A stretch of DNA of 64,000 nt from Poecilobothrus nobilitatus (Eukaryota > Arthropoda > Insecta > Diptera > Dolichopodidae), in NCBI GenBank assembly GCA_947095535.1, contig OX352772.1, positions 258,870,492 to 258,934,491 on the forward strand, read 5' to 3'. The notes beneath the pieces were generated by a model that saw only the letters and a list, made by a program, of their open reading frames with translations, searched no databases and had not been told where the DNA came from. Made by a program: the position numbers and the translations under genes. Shown here in pieces: positions 53,290-63,530 of the stretch; the stretch's first letter is position 1, and each line of letters begins with the position of its first letter.

Positions 53290-53917
53290 GAGCTTGCGGA
53301 TTTATTCTTACGAATTGAAAAATTAAGTTCTGTTTGAGTATTAGCTACTGCTGACCTTAAAACACGTCTTGATGAATTATTCAACTCTTTGCTATTTATA
53401 GTTTTTTCCATTTTCGTTGGTGGGCTTAGGCTATCTAAAGGAACAGTTATAATGTCTCCTGTATCAGTTTCAAAAATTTGTACATTTTGATTTCTAATTG
53501 ATTTTCTTTTTCTAAGACGTTCTCCAACTGAAGCAGCTGACAATGCTTTTGTTAAAACATTTTCCTGAATTTCATCATCAAATACTTCGTCATCAGCTTC
53601 TTTTTCATATACTTCTTCTTCTTCAGGAACAACTTGTATTCCAACATTCTTATATTCAGGAAAATGCGATTGAGTTTTCGCGTCTATATACTTTGGTTTT
53701 GCACGAGTGTGAGTACCTTTTGTCGTTTTTTGTTTCTTATTTTAAATAAATTTTGTCTGTATAAATACCATTTTTGAGTGTTCGTGAGATGTTTATTTAA
53801 CAATATTTTTTTCATATTTTTATCCAACTCATTAAGTTCAACGTCTGCATTTTGCTTCATTTTCTCATAAATCTCAGGTTTTAAAATTATCATTTTATTA
53901 AATGTTGTATTATTCAT
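53271..53917 (-). pseudogene. DTQKWYLYRQ-motif Polinton protein (Polinton B)
   Basis: ATG at 53917, N-terminal frame to about 53740, a deletion and shift near 53720, then frame 53543-53271 to the natural C-terminus (FETDTGDIITVPLDSLSPPT, SSRRVLRSAVANTQTELNFS, ending SSWTTYK). This end is frameshifted in Polinton A, so Polinton B shows the true stop, which overlaps the next gene's start by 19 bases. Confidence 0.6.
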
Positions 53918-54246
53918 TTTATAAAATTTGAGATTATCCCTGATAGTATTGCACCAAGAAGTGCAGGTAAAAATCCACCACGTTGAATAATAATTTTTCT
54001 TTTGCTATTTATAGATTTTTTCCGGCAAATAAGTGATCTTAATTCTTTTTTATACTTTCGTAATTGGGTTGTTGCTTTTTTACTCAGATTACAATTACCT
54101 TTTAAAATATTTAAAGAGATTTCGCAAAATGTTTTTATTACTTCAGGGTCACGGTGTTTTATAATTACTTTCTGGAATTTTGGTTTAGAGGTTTTTAATA
54201 GGTGCAATAAATGTCGATTGGTCTTCAAACGTTTCATATTCCTCCC
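53914..54246 (-). CDS. GGFLPALL-tail Polinton protein (Polinton B, start intact)
   Basis: MKRLKTNRHLLHLLKTSKP, then SLICRKKSINSKRKIIIQRG and a hydrophobic GGFLPALLGAILSGIISNF tail. ATG overlaps the ATPase TGA (ATGA), and its own TGA overlaps the next ATG. The frame is intact, unlike in Polinton A. Confidence 0.65.
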   Translation of the reverse strand, partial: GRNMKRLKTNRHLLHLLKTSKPKFQKVIIKHRDPEVIKTFCEISLNILKGNCNLSKKATTQLRKYKKELRSLICRKKSINSKRKIIIQRGGFLPALLGAILSGIISNFIK

Positions 54247-54250
54247 CAAA

Positions 54251-54862
54251 TTATTCTAATTGATCTCTCGTACAATAACACAAACCTTTCCCAAATATAT
54301 CCCTTCTTAATCGAAATATATCATTAACGTCTTGAGTAAGATCTATTAACATATAGCCATATGGGACTGACGTCACATCATTATATACTCTTTCAAATGC
54401 TTTAATTTGATTGGGATATATTTGGCGAGCTAGAGGTAATATCTGCGATTTATCTCTTGGATTTTTGAAAAGTACTAAATATTTACAGTTGAGTGAAATA
54501 TTTCTTGAAAATTTACCCTGGTGAAAAACATTTTGTGTTATAAATATTACAGATAAATTTCTATGATGTGATCCTCTAGTAAATAAATCACATACAAACT
54601 TATCATGAGAACTTAACATCATATCATCGATAATAACTAACAAAGGTTCTTGATTATCATTAAAATCTGGAATAGTGTTACTATATTCAACATCTTTCAT
54701 ATATAGTGGAACAGCATTTTTGTCTGGATTACACCAAATAATTCTATTAATATGTGGTAGTATATTTTCTTCTTTATATTTTATTAAATTACGAATAAAT
54801 GTGGTTTTACCACAGCAGGATGGCCCGCCACTATCATTGTAAATGGGTGAAACAACATAGTT
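54251..54862 (-). pseudogene. Packaging ATPase (Polinton B), frameshifted at Walker A
   Basis: Frame 54700-54251 has LLVIIDDMM (Walker B), VIFITQNVFHQGKF and the C-terminal CTRDQLE, where a CAA-to-TAA change removes the last residues. Upstream, one base is lost just before the Walker A codons (about 54822), so the P-loop is out of frame with the ATG. Confidence 0.75.
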
Positions 54863-54975
54863 GTATTAGTTAAAACAATCATTGCTAACCTATATTTATA
54901 TGAACAGCTCTTTTTCGAAATGAATAAAAATGTAAATTTAGTATTTCATTGAACATTCTTTTACAAACCTTCGAG

Positions 54976-55456
54976 ATGGTTAAACAAGTTCTCATAGCTG
55001 ACCTACAATTTTTACAAGGAAATGAAAAGCAATATTTCCTAAAAGAGTTAACCATACTTGAAAAAGGAAGTTTAATTCCAACTGTGTATCATCGTACCCC
55101 GCAGAAGAGCTTAGTCAAGATGTGAAATATAATAACCAGTATTGCGAAAATAAAATAAATGGACTTAAATGGAATAACGGTTTAGTTGAATATTTAGATG
55201 TAAAATGTATATTAAAACACTATTTAGAGTCAGCGGAAAAAATTTATGTTAAAATAGAACAAAAAAAGTTTTCCTTCAAAAGTACATTGACAGTGTTAAA
55301 ATAGAAGATCTAAGCAGAGACTTGCCGTCATTACAAAAGATTGAAAACTTTAATTCAAATTGTCCTATACACTTATCAAACAAGAGTTTCAGATGTGCTG
55401 TTAAAAATTGTTTTAATGTATATATGCATCTTTTAAAAGAAAAAATGTTAGATTAA
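54976..55456 (+). pseudogene. Uncharacterised arthropod-Polinton protein (Polinton B)
   Basis: ATG at 54976, same protein as 17898-18383. A small deletion (SLIPTVYH joined to PQKSLV, about 55090) breaks the frame early. GLKWNNGLVEYLDVKCILKH and, in another frame, YIDSVKIEDLSRDLPSLQKI, NCPIHLS and RCAVKNCFNVY are readable. The stop at about 55456 appears natural. Confidence 0.55.
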
Positions 55457-55483
55457 GACCTTCAATTTTCATACTTGCACAAT

Positions 55484-55708
55484 ATGAATTTAAATAACAA
55501 AAAGAAAGTTTACTTCAACATAAAATAAGAAATTCGCGTTATGCATGTATGGGTCTATGCTTACAGATCAGCAAGGAAACGTCATTGGGAAGAATATGCA
55601 CGTGATAGAAGTAGATTTCAAAGACGTATAGAAAAAGTTGATCTCGCTATTTCTAAAATCTTATCATTTGATCTTCGTAAAAAAATTTTCCAGCACAGAT
55701 TTCTGTAA
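55484..55708 (+). pseudogene. PPP1R15/GADD34-like gene (Polinton B), nonsense at codon 15
   Basis: Homologue of 18414-18620. KVYF (PP1 docking), then TAA at 55526-55528 where Polinton A has CAA. The C-terminal block WEEYARDRSRFQRRI is kept and matches the family consensus better than Polinton A (Arg instead of Thr). The natural stop is lost and the frame runs to 55708. Confidence 0.7.
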
Positions 55709-56314
55709 AATTGTAAAATATTTTCAAATACAAAATTATTTCAAACATATAAATAAATTTGTTTTATTTTTGTTTTCAAATAGGTACCAAAAGCAATTAA
55801 CTTGCTTTTTTGATTTCTTACAGTATAAAATGTAACGCATTAATAACAAAAGTAAGATTTCCGGTTATTTTCTCAATGTTATTATAGAACAGAAAAAATC
55901 TTACATAACAGATGCACCTATAATTCCATAATTTTTTGTTTTTTTATTTTTTTTATTTTTATTTTGCAGCTTTAAAACTATAATAACAACTTACAACAAT
56001 TATTGATCTTCTTTAATAAACAAAAACACACTTTGTACCTACTTCTTGTTTACGTTTTGTTTTTATTTTTATTATTTACAGCTTGGTCTTCAAAAGTACC
56101 TATGAATATCTTTCTTATTAAATAATAAAAACAAGTTTTTTTCGTTTCTTTTATATCTCCTTTTACGTATGTAGGTATATTTTATTAAGCATGCGATTTT
56201 GCGTAATTTAAAAAAATAAACTTGATTTGACCTGAAAAAAATCATCTTTCTATTTGACTGATATCCTATTACAAAGTATCAATGAATTTATTGCAAAATT
56301 TAAATATCCTAAAC
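55709..56314. other. AT-rich interval, no gene
   Basis: Between the last Polinton B gene and its right terminal repeat. It does not match the inner part of the left repeat, so the two ends of this copy have diverged or been replaced here. No coding signal. Confidence 0.5.
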
Positions 56315-56570
56315 TTGGTCAGTTCATTAACCTTGCCTAACAACTTCTACAGTACCAACAACCTTCATTTCCTACTATACAACCACTTGCAACTTATTAG
56401 TTAACAACCCATGCTTATAACCTAAACCAAAACAAACAAAACAAGATTTTGACCTACTAACCAAGAATAACCTACATTAAACCCATCAATCAAAATATAG
56501 GTCAGGGAGCGTGGTCTTCGGTGCGATATGGCATGATTTTTTCCCATCCCCAAGTGCAGGATTACCTACT
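56315..56570 (-). repeat. Right terminal inverted repeat of Polinton B
   Basis: Reverse complement of the outer part of the left repeat, ending ATTACCTACT at 56570 and followed by gatgtt. The tip agtaggtaatcctgcact is intact here, unlike on the left. Confidence 0.75.
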
Positions 56571-56700
56571 GATGTTATATTTTCTGATTTGTTGTTTTTT
56601 AATATTAAATTATTATTAACTTCAATCAATAGCATGTTATGTATGCTCTGATATATCCAGATACTTATGTGCTATTGCATTTTTTTTATGAGGATTATTA
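56571..56700 (-). pseudogene. LINE 4, upstream end (endonuclease C-terminus)
   Basis: The minus strand reads HNMLLIEVNNNLILKNNKSE and continues across Polinton B into KHTNINMVKSHLLNYPINIS (40746 down). This proves that the LINE was one piece before Polinton B inserted. The LINE is truncated upstream at about 56700. Confidence 0.65.
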
Positions 56701-57290
56701 GTCATTATAGGCATAAGAGGTACACTACTTAAACTGATTGGTAGCTATCTTAAAGATAGAGCCATTCAAACGACAGTCAACAATACACTGAGTGATGGGT
56801 TAATATTGAAGTATACGGTTCCGTAGGAATCTAACCTAGGCCATACTCTCTACTTGAAACCTCAAATCAGCCGGATTAGTTACAAAGTAAAATATATTTG
56901 CTGATGACACCTGCTTGCTTTATAAGAGAATTAACGGTCCAGAATTAGTAAGTAGCATCATTCATGAACTTTTCACTTTTTCAAGGTAGGCGAAAGGTAA
57001 CAAATTACCCATCAATGAGAATAAAACCAAATTCATAATTTTCAAAAATAAAAGCAAGGCTGACATTTCCCCAAGCATCAACTGGAATGGTACTTCATTA
57101 GAGCAAGTGAACACAGCTGAGCATCTTGGAGTTATTATAGATGAGAACCTGCAGTGGGCTCCGTATATTGACTAACTGTCCTCTAAAATAATTCAGTTTA
57201 TTGGCGTAAATTAAAATTAGATTTGTCCCAACAAACATCAAGAATGCTACTCAATGCTCATTTGATTGCACATATGAGATATAGCGCCTT
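56700..57290 (+). pseudogene. LINE RT scrap (3' half of RT)
   Basis: KLIGSYLKDRAIQTTVNNTL, YIFADDTCLLYKRINGPELV (active-site FADD), LPINENKTKFIIFKNKSK and NTAEHLGVIIDENLQWAPYI, with several stops. It appears to be the same LINE family as 32500-32945. It faces away from LINE 4. Confidence 0.75.
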
Positions 57291-57415
57291 ATGATTGAAA
57301 ACGTACGGAAAACGTAAATACTTCCGAAATGTCAAATTAACTATTATCGTATGATAGAAAACGCTCGGAAAACTTTTTTTTTCGAATTTATTTGTATGAC
57401 AGAAAACGAACGGCG
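57289..57415 (+). repeat. Three spaced copies of a tatgatagaaaacg motif
   Basis: tatgattgaaaacgtacgg (57290), tatgatagaaaacgctcgg (57350) and tatgacagaaaacgaacgg (57394). They lie just outside the errantivirus LTR. Origin unknown. Confidence 0.6.
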
Positions 57416-57431
57416 CCAGTTTGGTTGTGTA

Positions 57432-57812
57432 AGTTAACACACGCAATGCAATTTTCTAAAAAAATAATTATAAGGATCATATTTCATTTTAATATTTCAC
57501 AATTTTTTACCAAAAAATTTACGACCAGCAATAATCAGCAATTTTATATTGGGAAATAAAGTTTATTTGCGTTCCCACGAAATGAGGTCTCACGTGGCAA
57601 CAGCAGGTAGAGCTAATTAATAAAAACATTATAATTGTAACTTTTATACTTACTTTAAGTTGAAGATTCAATAAAGATAGACGTAAAAATATTTACAGTT
57701 TTTTATTATAAATCAATTTTTACAGTTATTTTGAAATTAAATAAATTTTTAATGTAATTAAAAATTTTTTTTAAATATAATAAATCCATTATTGAGAGAG
57801 TGAAGATTTAAC
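57432..57812 (+). repeat. 5' LTR of errantivirus 2
   Basis: About 381 bp from AGTTAACACACG to a TTTAAC end at the primer site. caataaag at about 57669 is a likely poly-A signal. The AGTTAAC start is typical of the gypsy/errantivirus group. Confidence 0.7.
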
Positions 57813-57830
57813 TGGCGCCTGAGCAGGGAC
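57813..57830 (+). promoter_or_regulatory. Primer-binding site of errantivirus 2, tRNA-Lys type
   Basis: TGGCGCCTGAGCAGGGAC, one base from the complement of a tRNA-Lys 3' end and nearly the same as in element 1. Confidence 0.8.
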
Positions 57831-57876
57831 CATAGTGCCAAACAGTGTATGTGTGCTCTTCTAGCTAAATTTTGTT

Positions 57877-57907
<31 letters not shown>

Positions 57908-58183
57908 ATTTTTCTATTGAAAAAACAAAAAGTAAACTTTAAGAACTAAAAACGTATTTGAAAGAAAAAAAACTTAGTGTTAAAAGTTAACTAAACAAAA
58001 TTAAAACTTCAATATAATAAAATTTTATTTAATATTTAATTTTAAAAATATTTTTAAAGAAATTTAACAAAAATAGTGTGAAAAGAAAGAAAAGCAAAAC
58101 TTTAAAAGACAAAAATTAAAAACAAAAGAAATATAAAAGTGGAAAATAGTGGGACAAAATTAAGATTAGAGAGAAAAAGCTGA

Positions 58184-58427
58184 CATCACTTTTGGTGCGC
58201 GTAGCAAGTACGGAAAGGTTAAACCTGTCAGAAGTTGGTTCAGGAACACGAGATAGGAAACGAGGCCCCCGAGTACCTTTTAAACAAAGCAAAAAGGAGC
58301 TGTCGCACGGTGGAGTAACCAGAACCACTACAAAGTTTAAACAGCAGCCGCCTATTTCGCTGGAACAAAATACTACAATGGTCCAACCTAGATTCAGATT
58401 TCACCTCTCAATAATACTGTAAGTTCA
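58184..58427 (+). promoter_or_regulatory. Candidate leader exon with splice donor
   Basis: The island has no stop in one frame and ends ACTGTAAGTTC (GTAAGT at 58422-58427). Errantivirus env mRNA uses a leader donor. Strong acceptor-like tracts follow at 59952 (tatttcttatttccag) and 60215 (ccttcttctctag). The frame lacks a good ATG at its start, so it is listed as an exon candidate rather than a gene. Confidence 0.4.
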
Positions 58428-59082
58428 AAAATATTTTTTTCTTTACTATTTCTTAATATACCAAGTATAGTCAAATAGAGGAGAAAACGGAAAAAACTAA
58501 TATAAAAAAAGAAAATATCAAATTAAATTTTTTTTGAATGAAATAAAATTTTTAAGAAAAAAAAACTTATTTTACAAAAAAACAAGTCGACTAAATTTTT
58601 ACTAAAATAAATAAAAGCTATACAAAAAAAAAAAAAAAAAAATTTATATAATATTGAAAAAGGGTGGAACAATTATTAAAAATATTTTAAATAAAAAAGA
58701 ATAAAAAAAGAAAAAAAATAAATAAAATAAAAATTAAAAATCAAATAAACACAAACTGGGCCCAATAATAACAAAAAGAAAAAAATGAAAAACTAACCAA
58801 CTAACTAACTAAAATACTAACCATATCAAATTTACTTTAAAATTTGTAACAATATTTTATTAAATTAAATTTTTTATTTTTTTTTAATCTAGAAATCAAA
58901 TAAAAAAAAGAAAAAATATTCTAAGTTTAGTTTAAATTTTTATTAATTTTATTACCTAACTATCTTAAATTCCAAATTAAAAAAGGTTCTTTTTAAATAG
59001 TGTAAATATAGAAAAATATTTAAATAAATAAATAAAATCTGTAATAAGAAAAAATTTTTTTAAGAAAAAAGTAAAAACTAAA

Positions 59083-59146
59083 TATTGCCGTGATTTAAGC
59101 CTACTCGACGATTACTCAAGGTGAGACTGCCTTGAGCACGGCAATA
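59083..59146 (+). ncRNA. Structured RNA element in the errantivirus 2 leader
   Basis: A 10-bp perfect outer stem (59083-59092 with 59137-59146) encloses a 7-bp stem (59115-59121 with 59130-59136, loop tgagactg) stacked against it. The element is GC-rich within hundreds of bases of almost pure A/T. It may act in packaging, dimerisation, export or translation; the function is not shown. Confidence 0.55.
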
Positions 59147-60324
59147 CAAAAAAAAAATCATAGTATTAACTAACAATATTAATTTAAATAAAATAGTAAG
59201 AAATAAATAAATTTATTTTGTATAAATATTAATTTAGGAATATTAACGTAGAATATTATCTAAAAAACATTAATAAACAGTAATACATTAATAATAATAT
59301 TAATAAATAAAACCTTTTTACTTTTTGAATATCTTGAAATATAATACCTTCTTTCATCTGAAATATTGTTTAAATTATTTTAAGACAAACATAAAAAAAA
59401 AAAAAAATAATAATAATAAGAAATTTGTGAATGTTATACAAAAATTATTGAAAACCTATTAAATTTTTATAAATTGAATTTTAAAATAAATAAATAAAAT
59501 TTCTTTAATAAATATAAAATAAAAAATTAAAATATTATTAATAAATAAAATTTGTTCAATAAATATAAAATACAAAATTAAGATATTGTTTTTAATAGAA
59601 TTTAATTTTAAGTAAATTATTTATAAAAAAAAAAAAAATTAAATTGGTTCTAAAAAATTTCGGTATAAAACTTAAGTAAACTATTTTAAATAAAATTGGT
59701 TCAAATAAATATCAATTTAAACAAATTAATTAAATAAATAAATTAAATATCATTATTTTCTCAGAATAAGGTTTATTCTTAAGAATTTTATTAAAATAAT
59801 TGTAATTAAATAAAAAAGAAAGATCAGAAGATTTCTTTTTTAAAGTTAAATTATAATATACCTTTATAATTTTAAAATTTATATTTTAATTTTTTAGCAG
59901 CATTTTTTATCTCCTTTGTTTTGAATATTTTTTCTGTATTTCTTATTTCCAGCACTACCGAAGGATAGAACAAGCAAACGACTTAAAAAAAAAAAAAAAA
60001 GAAAAAAATATTCTAATTTTTATATCGATTTCGAAAAGTTATTACTTTAATTCAAAGCATAAAATTGAATAAATCTAGATTAGATTAAAGATTTTTCTTT
60101 AATTTTAGTCAATAAAAATAAATATTTAATAAATTCTTGATTATTTTTATAAAAAAAAAAAAAAAAAAATTTTTATTATTATTCTAGCTTTTAGTCCTAT
60201 TTCCTTCTTCTCTAGTTAATATTTTTCTTGATTTACTCGGTTTCTGGTCCACTGATAGGGAATACTTATCACTTTGGATTAATTGATTTCTCCTTTCCAT
60301 TCATTTATAAACTTTGTAACCGCT

Positions 60325-61605
60325 ATGGCCGAACCACGTATAAGCTTTGAGAGGTCTCCGCGTGTAATGTCAACACCTGAAGTACCAGAGATAGAAGAGC
60401 CGGATGTCAGCCCAATCGCATCATCTCACCGTGACCATGAGAATACAGAATCTATTAGGGAAACCCTTAGAGAAATGATACAGTACGAAGCTAGACATAT
60501 GTTTAGGAAAAGAAACGATGAGTCCTACCTTTCTGATGACGATATGGATCAAGAAATAGACATAGAAAATGACATTAATTTCGAAGGTATGGATAAAGTA
60601 CCTGAAGTAGTGAAAGAGATTGAACAATTTTCAGGAGAGGGAGGAGCATTCGGTTCTTGGAGAAAGGATGTATACCGAATCATGAAAAAGTACCAGCATT
60701 TACGGGGTACGTAAAAATATTATGAGTTTTTGAGCGCTATTAGAAGAAAAATAGTAGGAGAAGCTGACACGGCGTTGGAGTCCTACAATACACTTTTAAA
60801 CTGGTAAAAAATTCTAAGATGTCTTGATAGGCACTACGCTGACAAAAGAAACATTCGTGCGCTGGTGCAATGTCAAACAAGAGGCAAGGAAACTCCTCGG
60901 TGGAAAACTTTTACAAAGAAATATTTCATTATCTTACATTAATATTAGAAAGAATTTCATCCATGGATCTGGCTATGACTAAAATGTATAGGGAAACAGT
61001 ACTGGACACCTTCATCCAAGGGGTGAATAGACAACTTTCCTCACAAATAAGTCTATTCAATCCAAGAGACTTGCCGCAAGCTTTAGATTTGTGTTTGAGA
61101 GCAAACAATTCGCAAAAACGCTCCAATCATAGTCCAGATCGCAATTCAAATACTCAAACCGGATTCAATCCTAGAAACAGACCTTCATTCGCATACAGAG
61201 ATGGAAGATCGCAAAATATCAAAGACCTAACTTCCACACCCACCGACGAAGCTCATGGAAACCTAATAACAGCAATTTTTATAGTCACAACTCGTCTCAG
61301 CAACAGCCTAGAGAGCAAAGAAGTCAACAAATAAAAGCCGAGCCTGCAGGTTCAAACGAAACACATCTACCTCGATACAATAGAAACTTCAACAATAGAC
61401 CATATCACAACAACTACCATTACAATTCCGGAAGAAGATATAATAGCAACTACAAGAGAATCACGCATGATGAGTCACACCAGCCTAATAAAACACAAAG
61501 GCTTAATTACACGAGACCTACTCCATTAGATGAAAAGGAGAAGGACACTTGCAAAGAATGCTCATCTTGCAAGCAAAAACTACCTAATCCTTTTTTAGAT
61601 TAAGC
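60325..61605 (+). pseudogene. gag: Gag of errantivirus 2 (broken)
   Basis: ATG at 60325 (MAEPRISFERSPRVMSTPEV). IEQFSGEGGAFGSWRKDVYR is the capsid entry motif, followed by HYADKRNIRALVQ, the segment from 60888 (MTKMYRETVLDTFIQGVNRQ, NPRDLPQALDLC) and an Asn/Arg/Tyr-rich tail to the stop at about 61602. Lesions: stops near 60716 and 60806, shifts near 60890 and 61255. It is colinear with the Gag of element 1. Confidence 0.75.
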
Positions 61606-63530
61606 TCATCCTCGATTCCATACATCGAACATCAAGCGAGGAACGGGGAAATACTAAAGTTTCTTATAGACACGGGGTCTAACAAAAATTATATCAACCA
61701 AGATGTGTTAAAAATCCAATTCACAATGAGAACGAGTTCCAGATCACTTCAGTTGGAGGTAACATAACAATTACTCATCATGCCAAAATTGATCTCTTTA
61801 AACAGACACCAGAAATACCAAAAATAAAATTTTTTATTCTACCAAACTTGACCATTTTCGACGGGATTATAGGAAATGACAATCTCGTGAGTCTAAATGC
61901 AGTAATTCACACAAAAGAAAGCTGTTTAGTATTACAAAAAACCCTGAGGTTTCCACTTAAGCAATTAATATCCGAATGCGTTAATAAAATAGAATTCAGA
62001 ACGTCTCATCTAAATCCTTTTCAAAAAGAAAAACTAAGTTCACTTATAACTAATTATCCAAATTTGTTCGCGGATCCTAATGAAAGGCTGACCTATACCA
62101 CCGTAGTAAGAGCTGAGATAAGAACAACAACAAATGAACCTGTTTTTTCTAAAAGTTATCCATACCCTATAGCCTTAAAACCTGAAATCGACAAGCAAAT
62201 CCAACAGCTTCTGGAAGATGAGATCATCAGGTCTTCCAGATCGCCATACAATTCGCCGGTATGGATTGTGCCGAAAAAGTAGGATGTTTCTGGGGAGAAG
62301 AAATACAGAATGGGTATTGACTATAGAAAAATCAACAAAATAACAATTGCTGATAAGTACCCAATACCGCAAATATATGATGTCCTTAGGAATTAGGGCA
62401 GCAATAAACTTTTTTCAGTTATCGACCTCAAAAGTGGGTTCCACCAAATTCCGTTAAGAGAAGAAGATATTGAGAAGACCGCCTTCTCCGTCAATAACGG
62501 TAAATACGAGTTCACACGGTTGCCATTCGGGCTAAAAAACGCCCCATCCATATTTTAAAGGACGCTGGACGATATCCTTCGTAAATACATAGGAAATAGC
62601 TGTTACGTCTACATAGATGACATCATTATTTTCGGAAAGGACGAAAACGAACACTTCAGGAATCTTGAAAAATTTTTTAAAACTCTGGAGGCCGCTAATA
62701 TGAAGATACAGCTCGACAAATCCGAATTTCTGAAAAATGAGGTTGAGTTTTTAGGATTCATCATATCAGCAGATGGGGTCAAGACTAACCCGAAAAAAGT
62801 AGAAGCCATATATGACTTGTCACCACCCAAATCTCTAAAGGAATTAAGATCATTCCTAGAAATGTCAGGGTACTTACAGGCGATTTATACCGGATTATGC
62901 AAAAATCGCTAAACCCCTGACATCCTTTTTGAGAGGGGAAGGAGGACGTGTGTCCAAATTTCAATCAAAAAATACTCCAATAACATTGTATGCGGAGGCT
63001 GAGAAGTCATTTACAATGCTGCAAAACTCACTCATCTCTAAAGAAGTAATATTAGCTTATCCAGATTTTAAACTAAATTTCGGGCTAACACCTGATGCGT
63101 CCAACTACGTTATAGGAGCAGTATTAGCTCAGGAGAAAAAGCCAATTTCGTTCTTATCCAGAACGTTAACTAAGACGGAGGAATCATACGCAACTAACGA
63201 AAAGGAAATGCTGGCAATCGTGTGGGCGTTAACACCATTAAGGAATTTCCTTTACGGAACGAAAAAGGTCATCCACTATACAGATCACCAACCACTTACT
63301 TACGTACTCAGCACGAAAAATTCCAACAGTAAGCTAAAAAGATGGAAAGCTATACTGGAGGAATATAATTACGAATTGCATTACAAGCCAGGACACACAA
63401 ATGTAGTTACAGATTCCTTATCTCGACTTCTGCCGAAATGTCAGAATAATACTCTAACAATTACTCAACATAGTTCCGACAGTTCATCGCACGGTTACAT
63501 CCAGTTCATCCAAGCTCCTATAAATGTTTT
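61606..63530 (+). pseudogene. pol: Protease, RT and RNase H of errantivirus 2
   Basis: Protease DTGSNKNYI (about 61670), LTIFDGIIGNDNL flap; RT SPYNSPVWIVPKK, GIDYRKINKITIADKYPIPQ, FSVIDLKSGFHQIPL, RLPFGLKNAPSIF and CYVYIDDIIIFGKD with the YIDD site; connection IPDYAKIAKPLTSFLRGEG (in a second frame from about 62890); RNase H LTPDASNYVIGAVLAQ, TNEKEMLAIVWAL, TDHQPLTYV and TDSLSRLLP. Stops: TAG at 62281, TAG near 62394, TAA near 62557; shifts near 61720 and 62880. Confidence 0.88.

Larger units (their letters stand above)
40755..56570 (-). mobile_element. Polinton/Maverick B (internally deleted, Harbinger-interrupted)
   Basis: Same gene order and strand use as Polinton A, with nearly identical proteins. 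15.8 kb, or about 11.4 kb without the Harbinger at 44129-48563. It inserted in LINE 4. The polymerase gene is reduced to the same C-terminal stub as in Polinton A. Every core gene except a few small ones has lesions, mostly different from those of Polinton A. Confidence 0.9.
57831..60324 (+). other. Long AT-rich leader of errantivirus 2
   Basis: About 2.5 kb before gag. 58140-58420 is an island of balanced base composition with an open frame of about 76 codons ending at a GTAAGT donor. 58430-59930 and 59960-60280 are extremely A/T-rich apart from the hairpin at 59083-59146. No other gene. Confidence 0.6.

Noticed and set aside
58192..58422. A leader protein gene in errantivirus 2
   Set aside because: The frame lacks an ATG near its start and ends at a splice donor consensus; it is better treated as a leader exon candidate.
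59083..59146. tRNA gene
   Set aside because: Only two stacked stems are present; there is no cloverleaf, anticodon arm or TTC-type T loop.
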